NCBI RefSeq assembly: GCF_964642095.1 | Contig: NZ_OZ209244.1 | Span: 2,170,001 to 2,234,000 of the forward strand | DNA length: 64,000 nucleotides | Reading direction: 5' to 3' | DNA from: Fretibacterium fastidiosum | GTDB taxonomy: Bacteria; Synergistota; Synergistia; Synergistales; Aminobacteriaceae | In this document: in pieces, positions 44,411 through 51,943 of the stretch | Layout of the letters: every line of letters starts with the position of its first letter | Numbering within the stretch: position 1 is the stretch's first letter | Notes under the pieces: generated by a model | Told to the model about the DNA's origin: nothing | Databases searched by the model: none | What the model saw: the letters and a program-made list of their open reading frames with translations, nothing else | Position numbers and translations under genes: made by a program

Positions 44411-45241
44411 CTAAAGGCTCTCGTTGACCGCGAAAATATTGACCTGCCAAGGGAAGCCGTGATGCTCGAAGGGCGCTGCTGCAGAGCCCCCCACGGGAAG
44501 GAGCCGATAACGAAAACCGGCCTCGTCCAAAATTGCCAGGATACTTCCCAACGTTCCGTTCCGTTCCGTTCCGTTCCGTTCCGTTCCGTTCCGTTCCGTT
44601 CCCCAAGAATGATATTCACAAAACAGATTGCACACGCGTTTTAATACGCATTTCAATGTAGGCATAACTACTGCCTCAGCACCTTCGATATCCATCTTCA
44701 AAAGATCCACACGTTCTTCACCCAGCAACATCTCCCTCAGATCTACGCTGGGCACGGCGCCCTCTCCCGAACATTCCTCCACGTGTCCTCCATCGGCGCC
44801 ATCTGAAGCGAAAGCTACTCCCTTCGAGTGCGTCCAAACCGCAGCGTTGTGCAGGACAACGTCTTCTAGAAGATTGTTTCGAGATAAATTCCGACTCAGA
44901 TAACCGTATATTTCCTCGTCCGGCTCGAAGGCCACGATCCTGGCGCCGGGATAAAGGCTTTTGAAGTAAGCAACGCTTACCCCCACGTTCGCCCCACAGT
45001 CATAAATGACGGGGGAGGGGGTATCGGCACGGAAAAGATAAGACCGATTTTTGAAGATATCAACGTATTGCCAGAAAAAACTGGGCGCATCGGGGACGTC
45101 GAAGGAAAGTCCCCTGAAGGACACGTTTTTCAGGGGACGGTAACGTCCCCGTCGTGCGCAGGAGCAGTAGAGCCGCAGAAAATCCCGCCCCTCGGACGTA
45201 AAAAGGTAACTCAGCCTTCTTTTAAGTTTTGGAAACACCAC
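44411..45241 (-). CDS. FkbM-family methyltransferase with in-frame pentanucleotide repeat (phase-variable candidate)
   Basis: 276-residue SAM-dependent O-methyltransferase. SAM motif I is VIYDCGANVGVSVAYF, with VAFEPDEEIY after it and the FkbM signature LLKMDIEGAE. The final AGFRYRLL...FPWQVNIFAV is a normal FkbM ending. Residues 214-230 read GTERN repeated, encoded by ten copies of a 5-bp unit. This sits in the loop between CEYHSW and LGSILAIL, where homologues have a variable linker. Because five is not a multiple of three, gain or loss of one unit moves the frame. The other two frames stop at 44397 and 44197. The sequenced state is in frame. The start is GTG 45241. It probably methylates a sugar of the exported glycan. 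Confidence 0.88.
   Translation of the reverse strand: MVFPKLKRRLSYLFTSEGRDFLRLYCSCARRGRYRPLKNVSFRGLSFDVPDAPSFFWQYVDIFKNRSYLFRADTPSPVIYDCGANVGVSVAYFKSLYPGARIVAFEPDEEIYGYLSRNLSRNNLLEDVVLHNAAVWTHSKGVAFASDGADGGHVEECSGEGAVPSVDLREMLLGEERVDLLKMDIEGAEAVVMPTLKCVLKRVCNLFCEYHSWGTERNGTERNGTERNGTLGSILAILDEAGFRYRLLPVGGSAAAPFEHHGFPWQVNIFAVNESL
44552..44602. repeat. Ten tandem copies of CGTTC (GGAAC on the coding strand)
   Basis: A perfect pentanucleotide microsatellite of 50 bases plus one base of the next unit, lying inside the FkbM reading frame. Perfect repeats of this length are prone to slipped-strand mispairing. No interruption is present. Confidence 0.97.
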
Positions 45242-45302
45242 TCACCACCGCCTCGATACGCCGCTTTCGTGCGCAATTTGTCCTCTTCCCATTTACCCTT
45301 CC

Positions 45303-45935
45303 CTATTTCTCCGCTACGACACGCACCTGTGCCCAAGTTGTCTCCCATCTCGCATACAACCAGCAACACAAGTCAAAAAAACGGCGCCCGCCCCGGGCCA
45401 AAAGACGATAATACGGAGGCCACTTGTGGCGATACGGCTTCGACTCCAAAACATGAAAGCCGGCACGAGTAAAGAGATTGCCGATGTCCATGGGACTCCA
45501 GCTGTAGAGATGCTGGTTGATATCATTTGCCTTGTAGGCATAAGTATAATTCGAACAGGGCACCACGAAAATAATTTTTCCGCCGGGCCTCAGCACACGG
45601 TGAAGCTCCTCGAGTTCTTTCAGAGGATAATCCGTATGCTCCAACGCGTTGTTCGATATGATGACGTCGGCCCAAGCGTCGGCGACCTCGGCCGATTTCG
45701 CGTAGCCCTCGATCCCCATGGCTTTTGCCTGCTCTCGGGCCGAAGCGTTTATCTCGACGATCCTCTTTTCGGCACAGTTGATTTGGGCCATAAGATACCC
45801 CCCCCCCCCACCAAAATCCAATACGCGGTCCCCAGGGGAGATATAAGATTCAAATTTCGTACGATTGGCCCACCCTCCAAAAGAGCCGATATCCCTCTGC
45901 CAATCAAAATATTTTTCATCGTAATAGTTCTTCAT
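45303..45935 (-). CDS. Class I SAM-dependent methyltransferase with poly-G tract in the SAM loop
   Basis: 210 residues. SAM motif I is RVLDFGGGGGYLM, where G42-G46 are encoded by GGT followed by a run of twelve G. Most relatives have DFGCGGG at this site, so the tract replaces the usual Cys and keeps the loop glycine-rich. Later motifs are VIISNNALEHTDYP and LHRVLRPGGKIIFVVP, normal for Methyltransf_11. The start ATG 45935 is used; GTG 45938 precedes it. A one-base change in the G run would truncate the protein soon after residue 46. It likely modifies a sugar or lipid-linked intermediate. Confidence 0.87.
   Translation of the reverse strand: MKNYYDEKYFDWQRDIGSFGGWANRTKFESYISPGDRVLDFGGGGGYLMAQINCAEKRIVEINASAREQAKAMGIEGYAKSAEVADAWADVIISNNALEHTDYPLKELEELHRVLRPGGKIIFVVPCSNYTYAYKANDINQHLYSWSPMDIGNLFTRAGFHVLESKPYRHKWPPYYRLLARGGRRFFDLCCWLYARWETTWAQVRVVAEK
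45798..45809. repeat. Homopolymer of 12 C (poly-G on the coding strand)
   Basis: An uninterrupted run of twelve C lies inside the methyltransferase gene, in the codons for the SAM-binding glycine loop. It is clearly longer than any other homopolymer I see in the window (the next are runs of eight). Confidence 0.95.
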
Positions 45936-45994
45936 CACATCTCATCCCTTTTCCATCTTTTCAGCCCACGCTCTCGAGAGGAGCTATCTCGGGG

Positions 45995-46939
45995 TTATTT
46001 TCTGCCCCTCACAGCAGCCTCCAGAAAACGCCGGATTTTCCGCAGGCCGCGGACCCATAACGGCGGAGGCAGCATCCTGTTCAACGCACGCCCGGCAGCC
46101 TTCAGGATGTCCTCATCAACCCGGATAGGAATCCTGCTCAACGGTTCATGGTCCCCTGCCAGCTCCCCGTTGAAGAGGCTTCCCCCCGACTCCGGACTGC
46201 CGCAATGAATTCCCGATCCGTCGAAACCGATGTTTTCCAGCAAGGACTTCGAAGGGTATAGCCCCATGCGCCCCAGAAGGAAATTTGTGGCGTACCAGCG
46301 TATCGCCCAGGAATCGACCTGGCCCGTGGACTGACGCTCCAGAAGACGTGTGTAGGGGTAGCTGCCGTCCAGATCAAAGCGGCGCGAGAGTTTTGCCGAA
46401 CGGATGCGTTGCAACAGCAGCGAACCGTCCGGCTCGAAATCCTTCCATGCACGAAGCCACGTCCCCCAGCCCCAGCACCCCAGGGACGGCAGAAAATAAC
46501 TCTGAGGCAAAGAGCGAAGGTCCAACGGATAGATATGTCCCTGAATCGTGGCGACGTCCTCATCATCCTGGTAGAGGTCCAGCCCCTCGTTCATGTAGTC
46601 GAGGAAATGCGGAACCGTCACCATGTCGTCCTCCAGCACGATGGCCCGTTCGAACTCCTCCACGATCCGGGTGACCCCCGCGATCACCGAGGCGGCAAGC
46701 CCATGATTCCCGTCGCTTGCCGTCACCTCGACGGAGGCAAAGCCGTCTATGGAAGCGACGTACCGCCGCACTTCATCCACCGCGGACTGCGCGCCGTCGT
46801 CCTTCGGTCCATCGGAGAACACGAACAAGCGGCTTTGCGGCGCCAGGCGATTGGCGCGCAGGGCCTCCACCGTCCTGCGCGTGTGCTCGGGTCGGTTATA
46901 GACAAACAAAACTATGGGGGCGAGAGCAGCAGCGTTCAT
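45995..46939 (-). CDS. GT-A glycosyltransferase, GNT-I-like
   Basis: 314 residues. The opening APIVLFVYNRPEHTRRTVEAL, then LFVFSDGPKDD and the metal motif in AIVLEDDMVTVPHFL resemble bacterial relatives of N-acetylglucosaminyltransferase I. A GCWGWGTWLRAWKDF segment is typical of this group. The start ATG 46939 has GGAG nine bases upstream; ATG 46963 touches the previous stop. A degraded copy of its first ~25 codons occurs at 48910-48990, on the other side of the ATPase/DUF4276 pair. Confidence 0.85.
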   Translation of the reverse strand: MNAAALAPIVLFVYNRPEHTRRTVEALRANRLAPQSRLFVFSDGPKDDGAQSAVDEVRRYVASIDGFASVEVTASDGNHGLAASVIAGVTRIVEEFERAIVLEDDMVTVPHFLDYMNEGLDLYQDDEDVATIQGHIYPLDLRSLPQSYFLPSLGCWGWGTWLRAWKDFEPDGSLLLQRIRSAKLSRRFDLDGSYPYTRLLERQSTGQVDSWAIRWYATNFLLGRMGLYPSKSLLENIGFDGSGIHCGSPESGGSLFNGELAGDHEPLSRIPIRVDEDILKAAGRALNRMLPPPLWVRGLRKIRRFLEAAVRGRK

Positions 46940-46963
46940 ATCAATCTTCTCCAAATATCGCAT

Positions 46964-47650
46964 TTATTCGACGGATGAGGAATCCAATGACTCGAGCCTG
47001 GATATCCACTCGTTGAAATGCCCGCACCTGCTTCTAAGCGTCTGCAACCCAATCCGTTTCGTCACCTCAACGCCTGCCATAACCTTATCATATTCCGGGA
47101 TCTCCTTCAGGAGCCTCTTTGACGGTGCCGTCTCAGGATTGCCATCAATCAGTTCTGGATTCTGGTCTTCTGCCATTTTTGCGAGGTTCTGGATTGCGGT
47201 TTTATGCTCCAGATATTCCTGACCCAGCTGCCAGGGATCGCAAAAAATCAGCGCCTCAAACTCATGCATCTGGATATAGGGAATAAAGCGCCGGCTGCCG
47301 AGGTCCTGAGCCAGCGCATCCTCCAGTACTTTAACCCGCTTGTAAGGATCGTCGATGGCCAGCGCCTGTCCAAATCCTGGAAAATCTGTGGGTAAGGCGT
47401 AAAGATCAAACATCGTCGTAAAAAAACACCTGGAGTCCTTGTCCTCCTCCATCCATGTCTCGATATCTTTTTTGGCCCGCTGATACGTCGTCATGCCACC
47501 TCGAAAACTCTTGGAACTTCGTTTGTCACGACCCGTCAGAACACATCTCGCGAACGCGAAAACACCCTGAGACGCCAAGTGTTCGGAGAGAACCTGTTGG
47601 ACAAATCTTTGCTCCGTTTGCCCCTCGGCAATAACGTTCAAGCGCGTCAT
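46964..47650 (-). CDS. DUF4276-family (TOPRIM-like) protein, partner of the adjacent ATPase
   Basis: 228 residues. The opening RLNVIAEGQTEQRFVQQVL matches the EGxTE motif at the start of DUF4276/TOPRIM-like proteins. A DLYALPTDFPGF segment and the MHEFEALIFCDP motif supply further acidic residues. It overlaps the ATPase stop by ATGA, so the two are one unit. Such ATPase-plus-TOPRIM pairs (for example PARIS, OLD-like and AbiL-like systems) act in phage defence. The nuclease role here is inferred from that resemblance. The start is ATG 47650; the longer open frame lies inside the ATPase gene. Confidence 0.8.
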   Translation of the reverse strand: MTRLNVIAEGQTEQRFVQQVLSEHLASQGVFAFARCVLTGRDKRSSKSFRGGMTTYQRAKKDIETWMEEDKDSRCFFTTMFDLYALPTDFPGFGQALAIDDPYKRVKVLEDALAQDLGSRRFIPYIQMHEFEALIFCDPWQLGQEYLEHKTAIQNLAKMAEDQNPELIDGNPETAPSKRLLKEIPEYDKVMAGVEVTKRIGLQTLRSRCGHFNEWISRLESLDSSSVE

Positions 47651-48828
47651 GGCTGAGCTCCCAAGACGTTCTTCTCCCATAAATCCGAAAGACTGTAGCG
47701 TTCCAGCCACTCCCGCAGAGCTTCCGCATCCAGTCGGCTGAACACGGAACATCGCTCCTTCTTGTCAAACTCGACGATGAGCAGCTGCTCAGGAGAAAAT
47801 TCGTCCACCAGACATGGCGACTGCGTGGCCAAAAGAACCTGCGTATTTTGCGCAGCAATGCGGACCATCCCAGCCAGTTCCACGATCGCGGCGGGATGCA
47901 GTCCCAGTTCCGGTTCATCCACGACAAGGACCCCCGGCATCAACTGAGGGGGTTGAAGGAACAGTGCCGCAAGCGCCATGAAGCGCAGGGAGCCGTCCGA
48001 CAGTTGATCGGGTCCGAACAGATAGTCATTGCCCCAGGCGTTCCTCCAATTCAGGCGAACATAGCGTTCGTTATCCGAAAGGGGCTCCAGCATAAAATCT
48101 CCGAACTGCGGCATCACCCGGCGGACATGCCGGACAATCCGCTCATAATATGGCCGAAACTCATCGCCCTCTTTAAGCCGCTTGAGAAAAGCCGCCAGAT
48201 TCCCGCCGTCGCTGAGCAGATGTTTTGAATCGTCTACATAAGAACGGCCCCGGATGCGAGCGGTTTCCGACGTGTCGTGAAACTGATACGCGCGAACCCC
48301 GGAGAGGAATCTTGCAATGACCCGGCTGGTCTTACACGTATCCTCGCGCGTATCCTCTTTGATGGACACCTCGTCCCTCCCGACGGGCAGAAAATATTCC
48401 TGCGGCTGACGATGTCCCTCTCTAAGATGCGTCACGCTCTCGCCGCTGACGAAAAGGCGATCGGGCAGGCCGAAAGAAAGCTTCACACCGTAGGTATTCC
48501 GCACCGTCTTGGATGAAAAATGCAGGGTAAATTCAAGGGATTCCGTTGTTTTGGGACCATGAAACAAAAGCTGCGAAACCCCCAGTTTGCCCACAAAATT
48601 TTGCAGGGAACTCGTCATCATGAAACCCAACATTTTGAAAAAGAGAACCAGGTTGCTTTTGCCCGCTCCGTTTGCCCCCAACAGAACGGTCACGTCCCCA
48701 ACGTCAATTTTTGCGGGGCTCCGAGGACTGACGGACCTGAAGCCCTTCAGCTCTATTCTTTCCAGCCGCATTCTTTCAGGGGACCGCTCCTTCCCCTGAA
48801 AAAATTCGTCAAAAGGCTTCTCTTCCAT
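47647..48828 (-). CDS. OLD/RecF-like AAA ATPase (AAA_21)
   Basis: 393 residues of the SMC/ABC-like ATPase class. Walker A is GANGAGKS at 51-58 after IELKGFRSV. The ABC-type signature is LSDGSLR, Walker B is VLVVDEPELGLHP, and the switch segment is LLATQSP. There is no built-in TOPRIM domain; the partner gene supplies it. The start 48828 is used, with ATG 48771 (MRLERIEL) an alternative. The pair is in the middle of the glycan locus but has no obvious role in sugar chemistry. Confidence 0.88.
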   Translation of the reverse strand: MEEKPFDEFFQGKERSPERMRLERIELKGFRSVSPRSPAKIDVGDVTVLLGANGAGKSNLVLFFKMLGFMMTSSLQNFVGKLGVSQLLFHGPKTTESLEFTLHFSSKTVRNTYGVKLSFGLPDRLFVSGESVTHLREGHRQPQEYFLPVGRDEVSIKEDTREDTCKTSRVIARFLSGVRAYQFHDTSETARIRGRSYVDDSKHLLSDGGNLAAFLKRLKEGDEFRPYYERIVRHVRRVMPQFGDFMLEPLSDNERYVRLNWRNAWGNDYLFGPDQLSDGSLRFMALAALFLQPPQLMPGVLVVDEPELGLHPAAIVELAGMVRIAAQNTQVLLATQSPCLVDEFSPEQLLIVEFDKKERCSVFSRLDAEALREWLERYSLSDLWEKNVLGAQP

Positions 48829-48909
48829 TTCTATCGGCTCTCCTTACAAGTTCTCTCCGCAAAAGCTCCCGTCAAAGATTGGGCTCAAGGAACATGCAAC
48901 AACTGAACG

Positions 48910-48990
48910 CCCCTGCCGCAAAGTCTCCACCGTCCTGTGGGTGTGTTCAAAACGATTATAACAAACAGGATGATTGGGGCAAAGTTCTCC
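48910..48990 (-). pseudogene. Degraded 5' fragment of a glycosyltransferase, copy of the 46939 gene start
   Basis: Read leftward this stretch encodes FAPIILFV and then, after a one-base frameshift, YNRFEHTHRTVETLRQG. The intact gene at 46939 encodes APIVLFVYNRPEHTRRTVEALR. The DNA aligns over about 75 bases with roughly three-quarters identity by eye, including CTCCACCGTCCTG. It is therefore a remnant of a paralogous glycosyltransferase. The 175-bp gap 48829-49003 holds nothing else. Confidence 0.75.
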
Positions 48991-49003
48991 GTCGCAGACA
49001 CGT

Positions 49004-51943
49004 CTACTCTCCCTCCGACCAGTTTTCCTTCCGGTATATCGTTCCCCTCACGGTGTACACCGTTGCGTCGAACAGGTTCTGATCCGGAGTCCTCGTCCCC
49101 ACACAATGGACGCGTACCCTGTCCGGCCCGCTGATGCGCCGCAGCGCTTCCATGTCAGGAATGCCGTCGACCCGCTCGATCCCCTCCAACAAAAGGGTCG
49201 GAATGTCCTCGCAAGACATCAGAGCGTCGGAGAAGCGCAGCGGCCCATGAGAGCCAAAATCCTTGAACATCAGCAACGCATTGGGGTCTCCCTGATAAGC
49301 GTCCCTGCCCAACTCTTTGTTCAAACCCCAGCTGTCCCCGGAGTCATGGTCCGAAAAGATGACGATACGCGTGTTGTCGTAGACCCCCAATCGCTTCAGG
49401 GAAGCCACGAAATCCGCCACGAACCGCACCATATGCGTCTCCGTATAATAGTGCTCGGGAATTATCCCGTCCACAAGGACAAACTGGCCGGGTGTAGCGG
49501 GATAGGGATCGAGCACCGGCTGCATCCCCTCCAGGGGCAGGTGCCATGTGTAATGCGACAGCATGGAGCGGACGATTTTGAACGTCGGGGCTCCCTCATC
49601 GGCCGAGGCAAAATCGCCCATAAACTGCATCGGAGGTAGATTGGACATGAAATGCGTCCTCAGCCGGGCCTCCAGGACCTGGTCCGCAACATCGCCTCTC
49701 CAGTTTCCCCCGTTGTAGAGGTTGACCCTCAAACTGAAGGGAGCCGCCCGGAACAGGGAGAGGTTCAACAGGAACCGCGATATATCCACATCCTTATCCT
49801 GAAGGCTCAGTCCCGTCGCCTCCGCCCAACGCTGCCAATAGGGAATATAGTCCCTTGCCCAGTTATCACCATACAGGAGGAGAACGGACTCCGGGCTCTC
49901 CAAGCCTCTACGAAAAAAAACATCCCCGGATTCCAGGTAGGGCGTCCCCGCCATGACGACATCATATCCTTTGCGGACGAAGATATTGGGCAGGACCGTG
50001 AGGGAGCGTGCAAATTTTTCCCGGAGGGGCGAGTTGGGCTCCGTGCGGTTGAGCACGTTGGCCTTGTAGGAAGGCCCGGCATAAATGGATGGAGTGGACA
50101 GAAAGGTCATGCATCCCGTCGCCAGGGTGTCGGGATAGCTGGTAAAACCATCCAGTCCCTCGGCCAGCTCCGGAGCGGCAGCCACGATTCTCTGCAGATG
50201 ATCTCCCGTAAAGCCATCGAAGAAAAAGGCGACGACGTTCTTCTCCGTCCTGCTGAACCGCCACAGACGGTTGTGGTAAGGAGGAAATTTATCGGCGCTT
50301 CCCAGGGTCTCGCTTTGAACGTGCGCGCTCGAGAGGTAACAATAGCCGCTCACACCGATCAAAGCGAAGGAGACAATCCACAGGGCATTGATGAAGTGTC
50401 TCATCTTCCTTTTCCACGAGCAGAAGGAGAGGATGGAGAACGCGATGAGAAGGCTCCCGATGTCCTTCAAGAAGACTCTGGGACCGGGATACAGCAGGAA
50501 CCACGGCTGTCCGAACATAAGGGCATCCAGGTCGCCGTACTTCTCCGTCAAAAGGAAGGCGTTCGACAAAACGACGCAGACCAGCAGCGCAGCGAGGAAT
50601 GCAAGCAGGCTGCGTAGCAACGACGGCAATAAAAGCCACAGCATGAGAGACAGCAACAAAAAGCCGATCCCATAAGAACCTAGCTTCAGAAGGGTGACGG
50701 GCAGGGAATCCGGGAAAAAGCTTGGATCCGTCAAAAAAAGTAACGATGGGTAAAAGACGCAGAGAAAGACTGCCAGCAACAAAGAAGAAGCACAATAAAG
50801 GGCATTTTCCCTGCCTCCAGCCGCTCGTCGGGCAAAGGCGGCAAGCTCCGTCCCCGGAACCGGGAGAAGCAGGGCAAAGAACAGATAGGAGGCAAGCATA
50901 ATAAAAAATATTTTAAAATAAGCGCCTTCCGAGAACTCGAGGGGAAAGAGGGTGAAGCAAATATAGGCAAGGAGGACCAACGCTCCCGTCAACACGTAGG
51001 CCGACTTCGCCATAAGTTCGGCAAGGGACCAGCCCCGGCTCAGGAAACGCCAGAAAAGCATCCACACAAGGGCAAAAACGAACAGGAAAGCACAGATATA
51101 GGCGTTGTGGAACGTGGCGAGCCTGGAGAGCTCGTCGTAGCGCAGGCCGATGAAGCCCCTTCTGAAGAAAAAGACGTAGCATCCCAAGATCGCGAACATC
51201 GAAAGGGCGGCCAGAATATTGGTCAGTACCCTCCACCTTCCGACGGGGAGGAACCTCCGACCCGATACTTCGTAAACACTTACATGCGCGCCCAGAAAAC
51301 GCCTGACCGGAAGGGCGATATTCTTCAAGAGCAGGATGACGTTGTTGCTGGTCCAATAGATCAGCAGCGCCGACGGAGCGCCATAGAGCAGGAGGAGAAA
51401 GAGGAGCCCTATGACGGAGGCCTGTAGCTTTTCTCGCGTGCCAAAGTTCTCCGTCGTCCATGCCGCCAGAAGATTGACCGCCGTCATGAGGAGCGGCAGC
51501 AGGTTGATCCCGTTCCAAAGCGAATCCGGCAGGGACAGATCCCTGATGAAAAGATAAGGCTGCCCCTCCAAAAGCTCGAGGGATGAGAGCATCGCATAAG
51601 CCGCTATCAGAAACGGAAGTTGAATGAAGAGCCCGGCATTGGAGCGAACCGCATAGATAGGATGATAGGCATACCGCCTGTAAAGCTCCGTCAGCTCGGC
51701 ATGCTGCTCCGCACCGTGCAGTTCCCGCTTGATCTCACGAATCTGTGGAGCCAGAATATCCTGCAGCTTTCGTTCCCTTTGCTGCAGCCGTGCGGCCCAC
51801 GCCATGAGGGGCCGCAGCAGGACGTTCATCACGACCGCAAGCAGAACGAGGGATGCACCCCAATCGCCCGTGCAGGAAAAAATGGCGAGATAAAGATACT
51901 TCAACAGGACGACAACGGGCCTGAACAAGAGATCATACAACAT
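49004..51943 (-). CDS. YidC/Oxa1-like domain fused to an LtaS/sulfatase-like phosphotransferase domain
   Basis: 979-residue multi-pass membrane protein. Residues about 1-230 form a YidC/Oxa1-type insertase domain: TM1, a hairpin rich in charged residues (RLQQRERKLQDILAPQIREI), then LFIQLPFLIAAYAMLSSLE and LLIYWTSNNVILLLK. The residue aligned with the hydrophilic-groove Arg of YidC appears to be N40, with R44 close by. A middle region has about ten further membrane helices. From about 565 an alkaline-phosphatase-superfamily domain follows: NVVAFFFDGFTGDH, a candidate nucleophile in ATGCMTFLSTPSIYAG, and the metal pair in IVIFSDHDSG. It probably transfers a phospho- or phosphono-group in the periplasm. 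It overlaps the TagB-like gene by 11 bases. Confidence 0.83.
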   Translation of the reverse strand: MLYDLLFRPVVVLLKYLYLAIFSCTGDWGASLVLLAVVMNVLLRPLMAWAARLQQRERKLQDILAPQIREIKRELHGAEQHAELTELYRRYAYHPIYAVRSNAGLFIQLPFLIAAYAMLSSLELLEGQPYLFIRDLSLPDSLWNGINLLPLLMTAVNLLAAWTTENFGTREKLQASVIGLLFLLLLYGAPSALLIYWTSNNVILLLKNIALPVRRFLGAHVSVYEVSGRRFLPVGRWRVLTNILAALSMFAILGCYVFFFRRGFIGLRYDELSRLATFHNAYICAFLFVFALVWMLFWRFLSRGWSLAELMAKSAYVLTGALVLLAYICFTLFPLEFSEGAYFKIFFIMLASYLFFALLLPVPGTELAAFARRAAGGRENALYCASSLLLAVFLCVFYPSLLFLTDPSFFPDSLPVTLLKLGSYGIGFLLLSLMLWLLLPSLLRSLLAFLAALLVCVVLSNAFLLTEKYGDLDALMFGQPWFLLYPGPRVFLKDIGSLLIAFSILSFCSWKRKMRHFINALWIVSFALIGVSGYCYLSSAHVQSETLGSADKFPPYHNRLWRFSRTEKNVVAFFFDGFTGDHLQRIVAAAPELAEGLDGFTSYPDTLATGCMTFLSTPSIYAGPSYKANVLNRTEPNSPLREKFARSLTVLPNIFVRKGYDVVMAGTPYLESGDVFFRRGLESPESVLLLYGDNWARDYIPYWQRWAEATGLSLQDKDVDISRFLLNLSLFRAAPFSLRVNLYNGGNWRGDVADQVLEARLRTHFMSNLPPMQFMGDFASADEGAPTFKIVRSMLSHYTWHLPLEGMQPVLDPYPATPGQFVLVDGIIPEHYYTETHMVRFVADFVASLKRLGVYDNTRIVIFSDHDSGDSWGLNKELGRDAYQGDPNALLMFKDFGSHGPLRFSDALMSCEDIPTLLLEGIERVDGIPDMEALRRISGPDRVRVHCVGTRTPDQNLFDATVYTVRGTIYRKENWSEGE

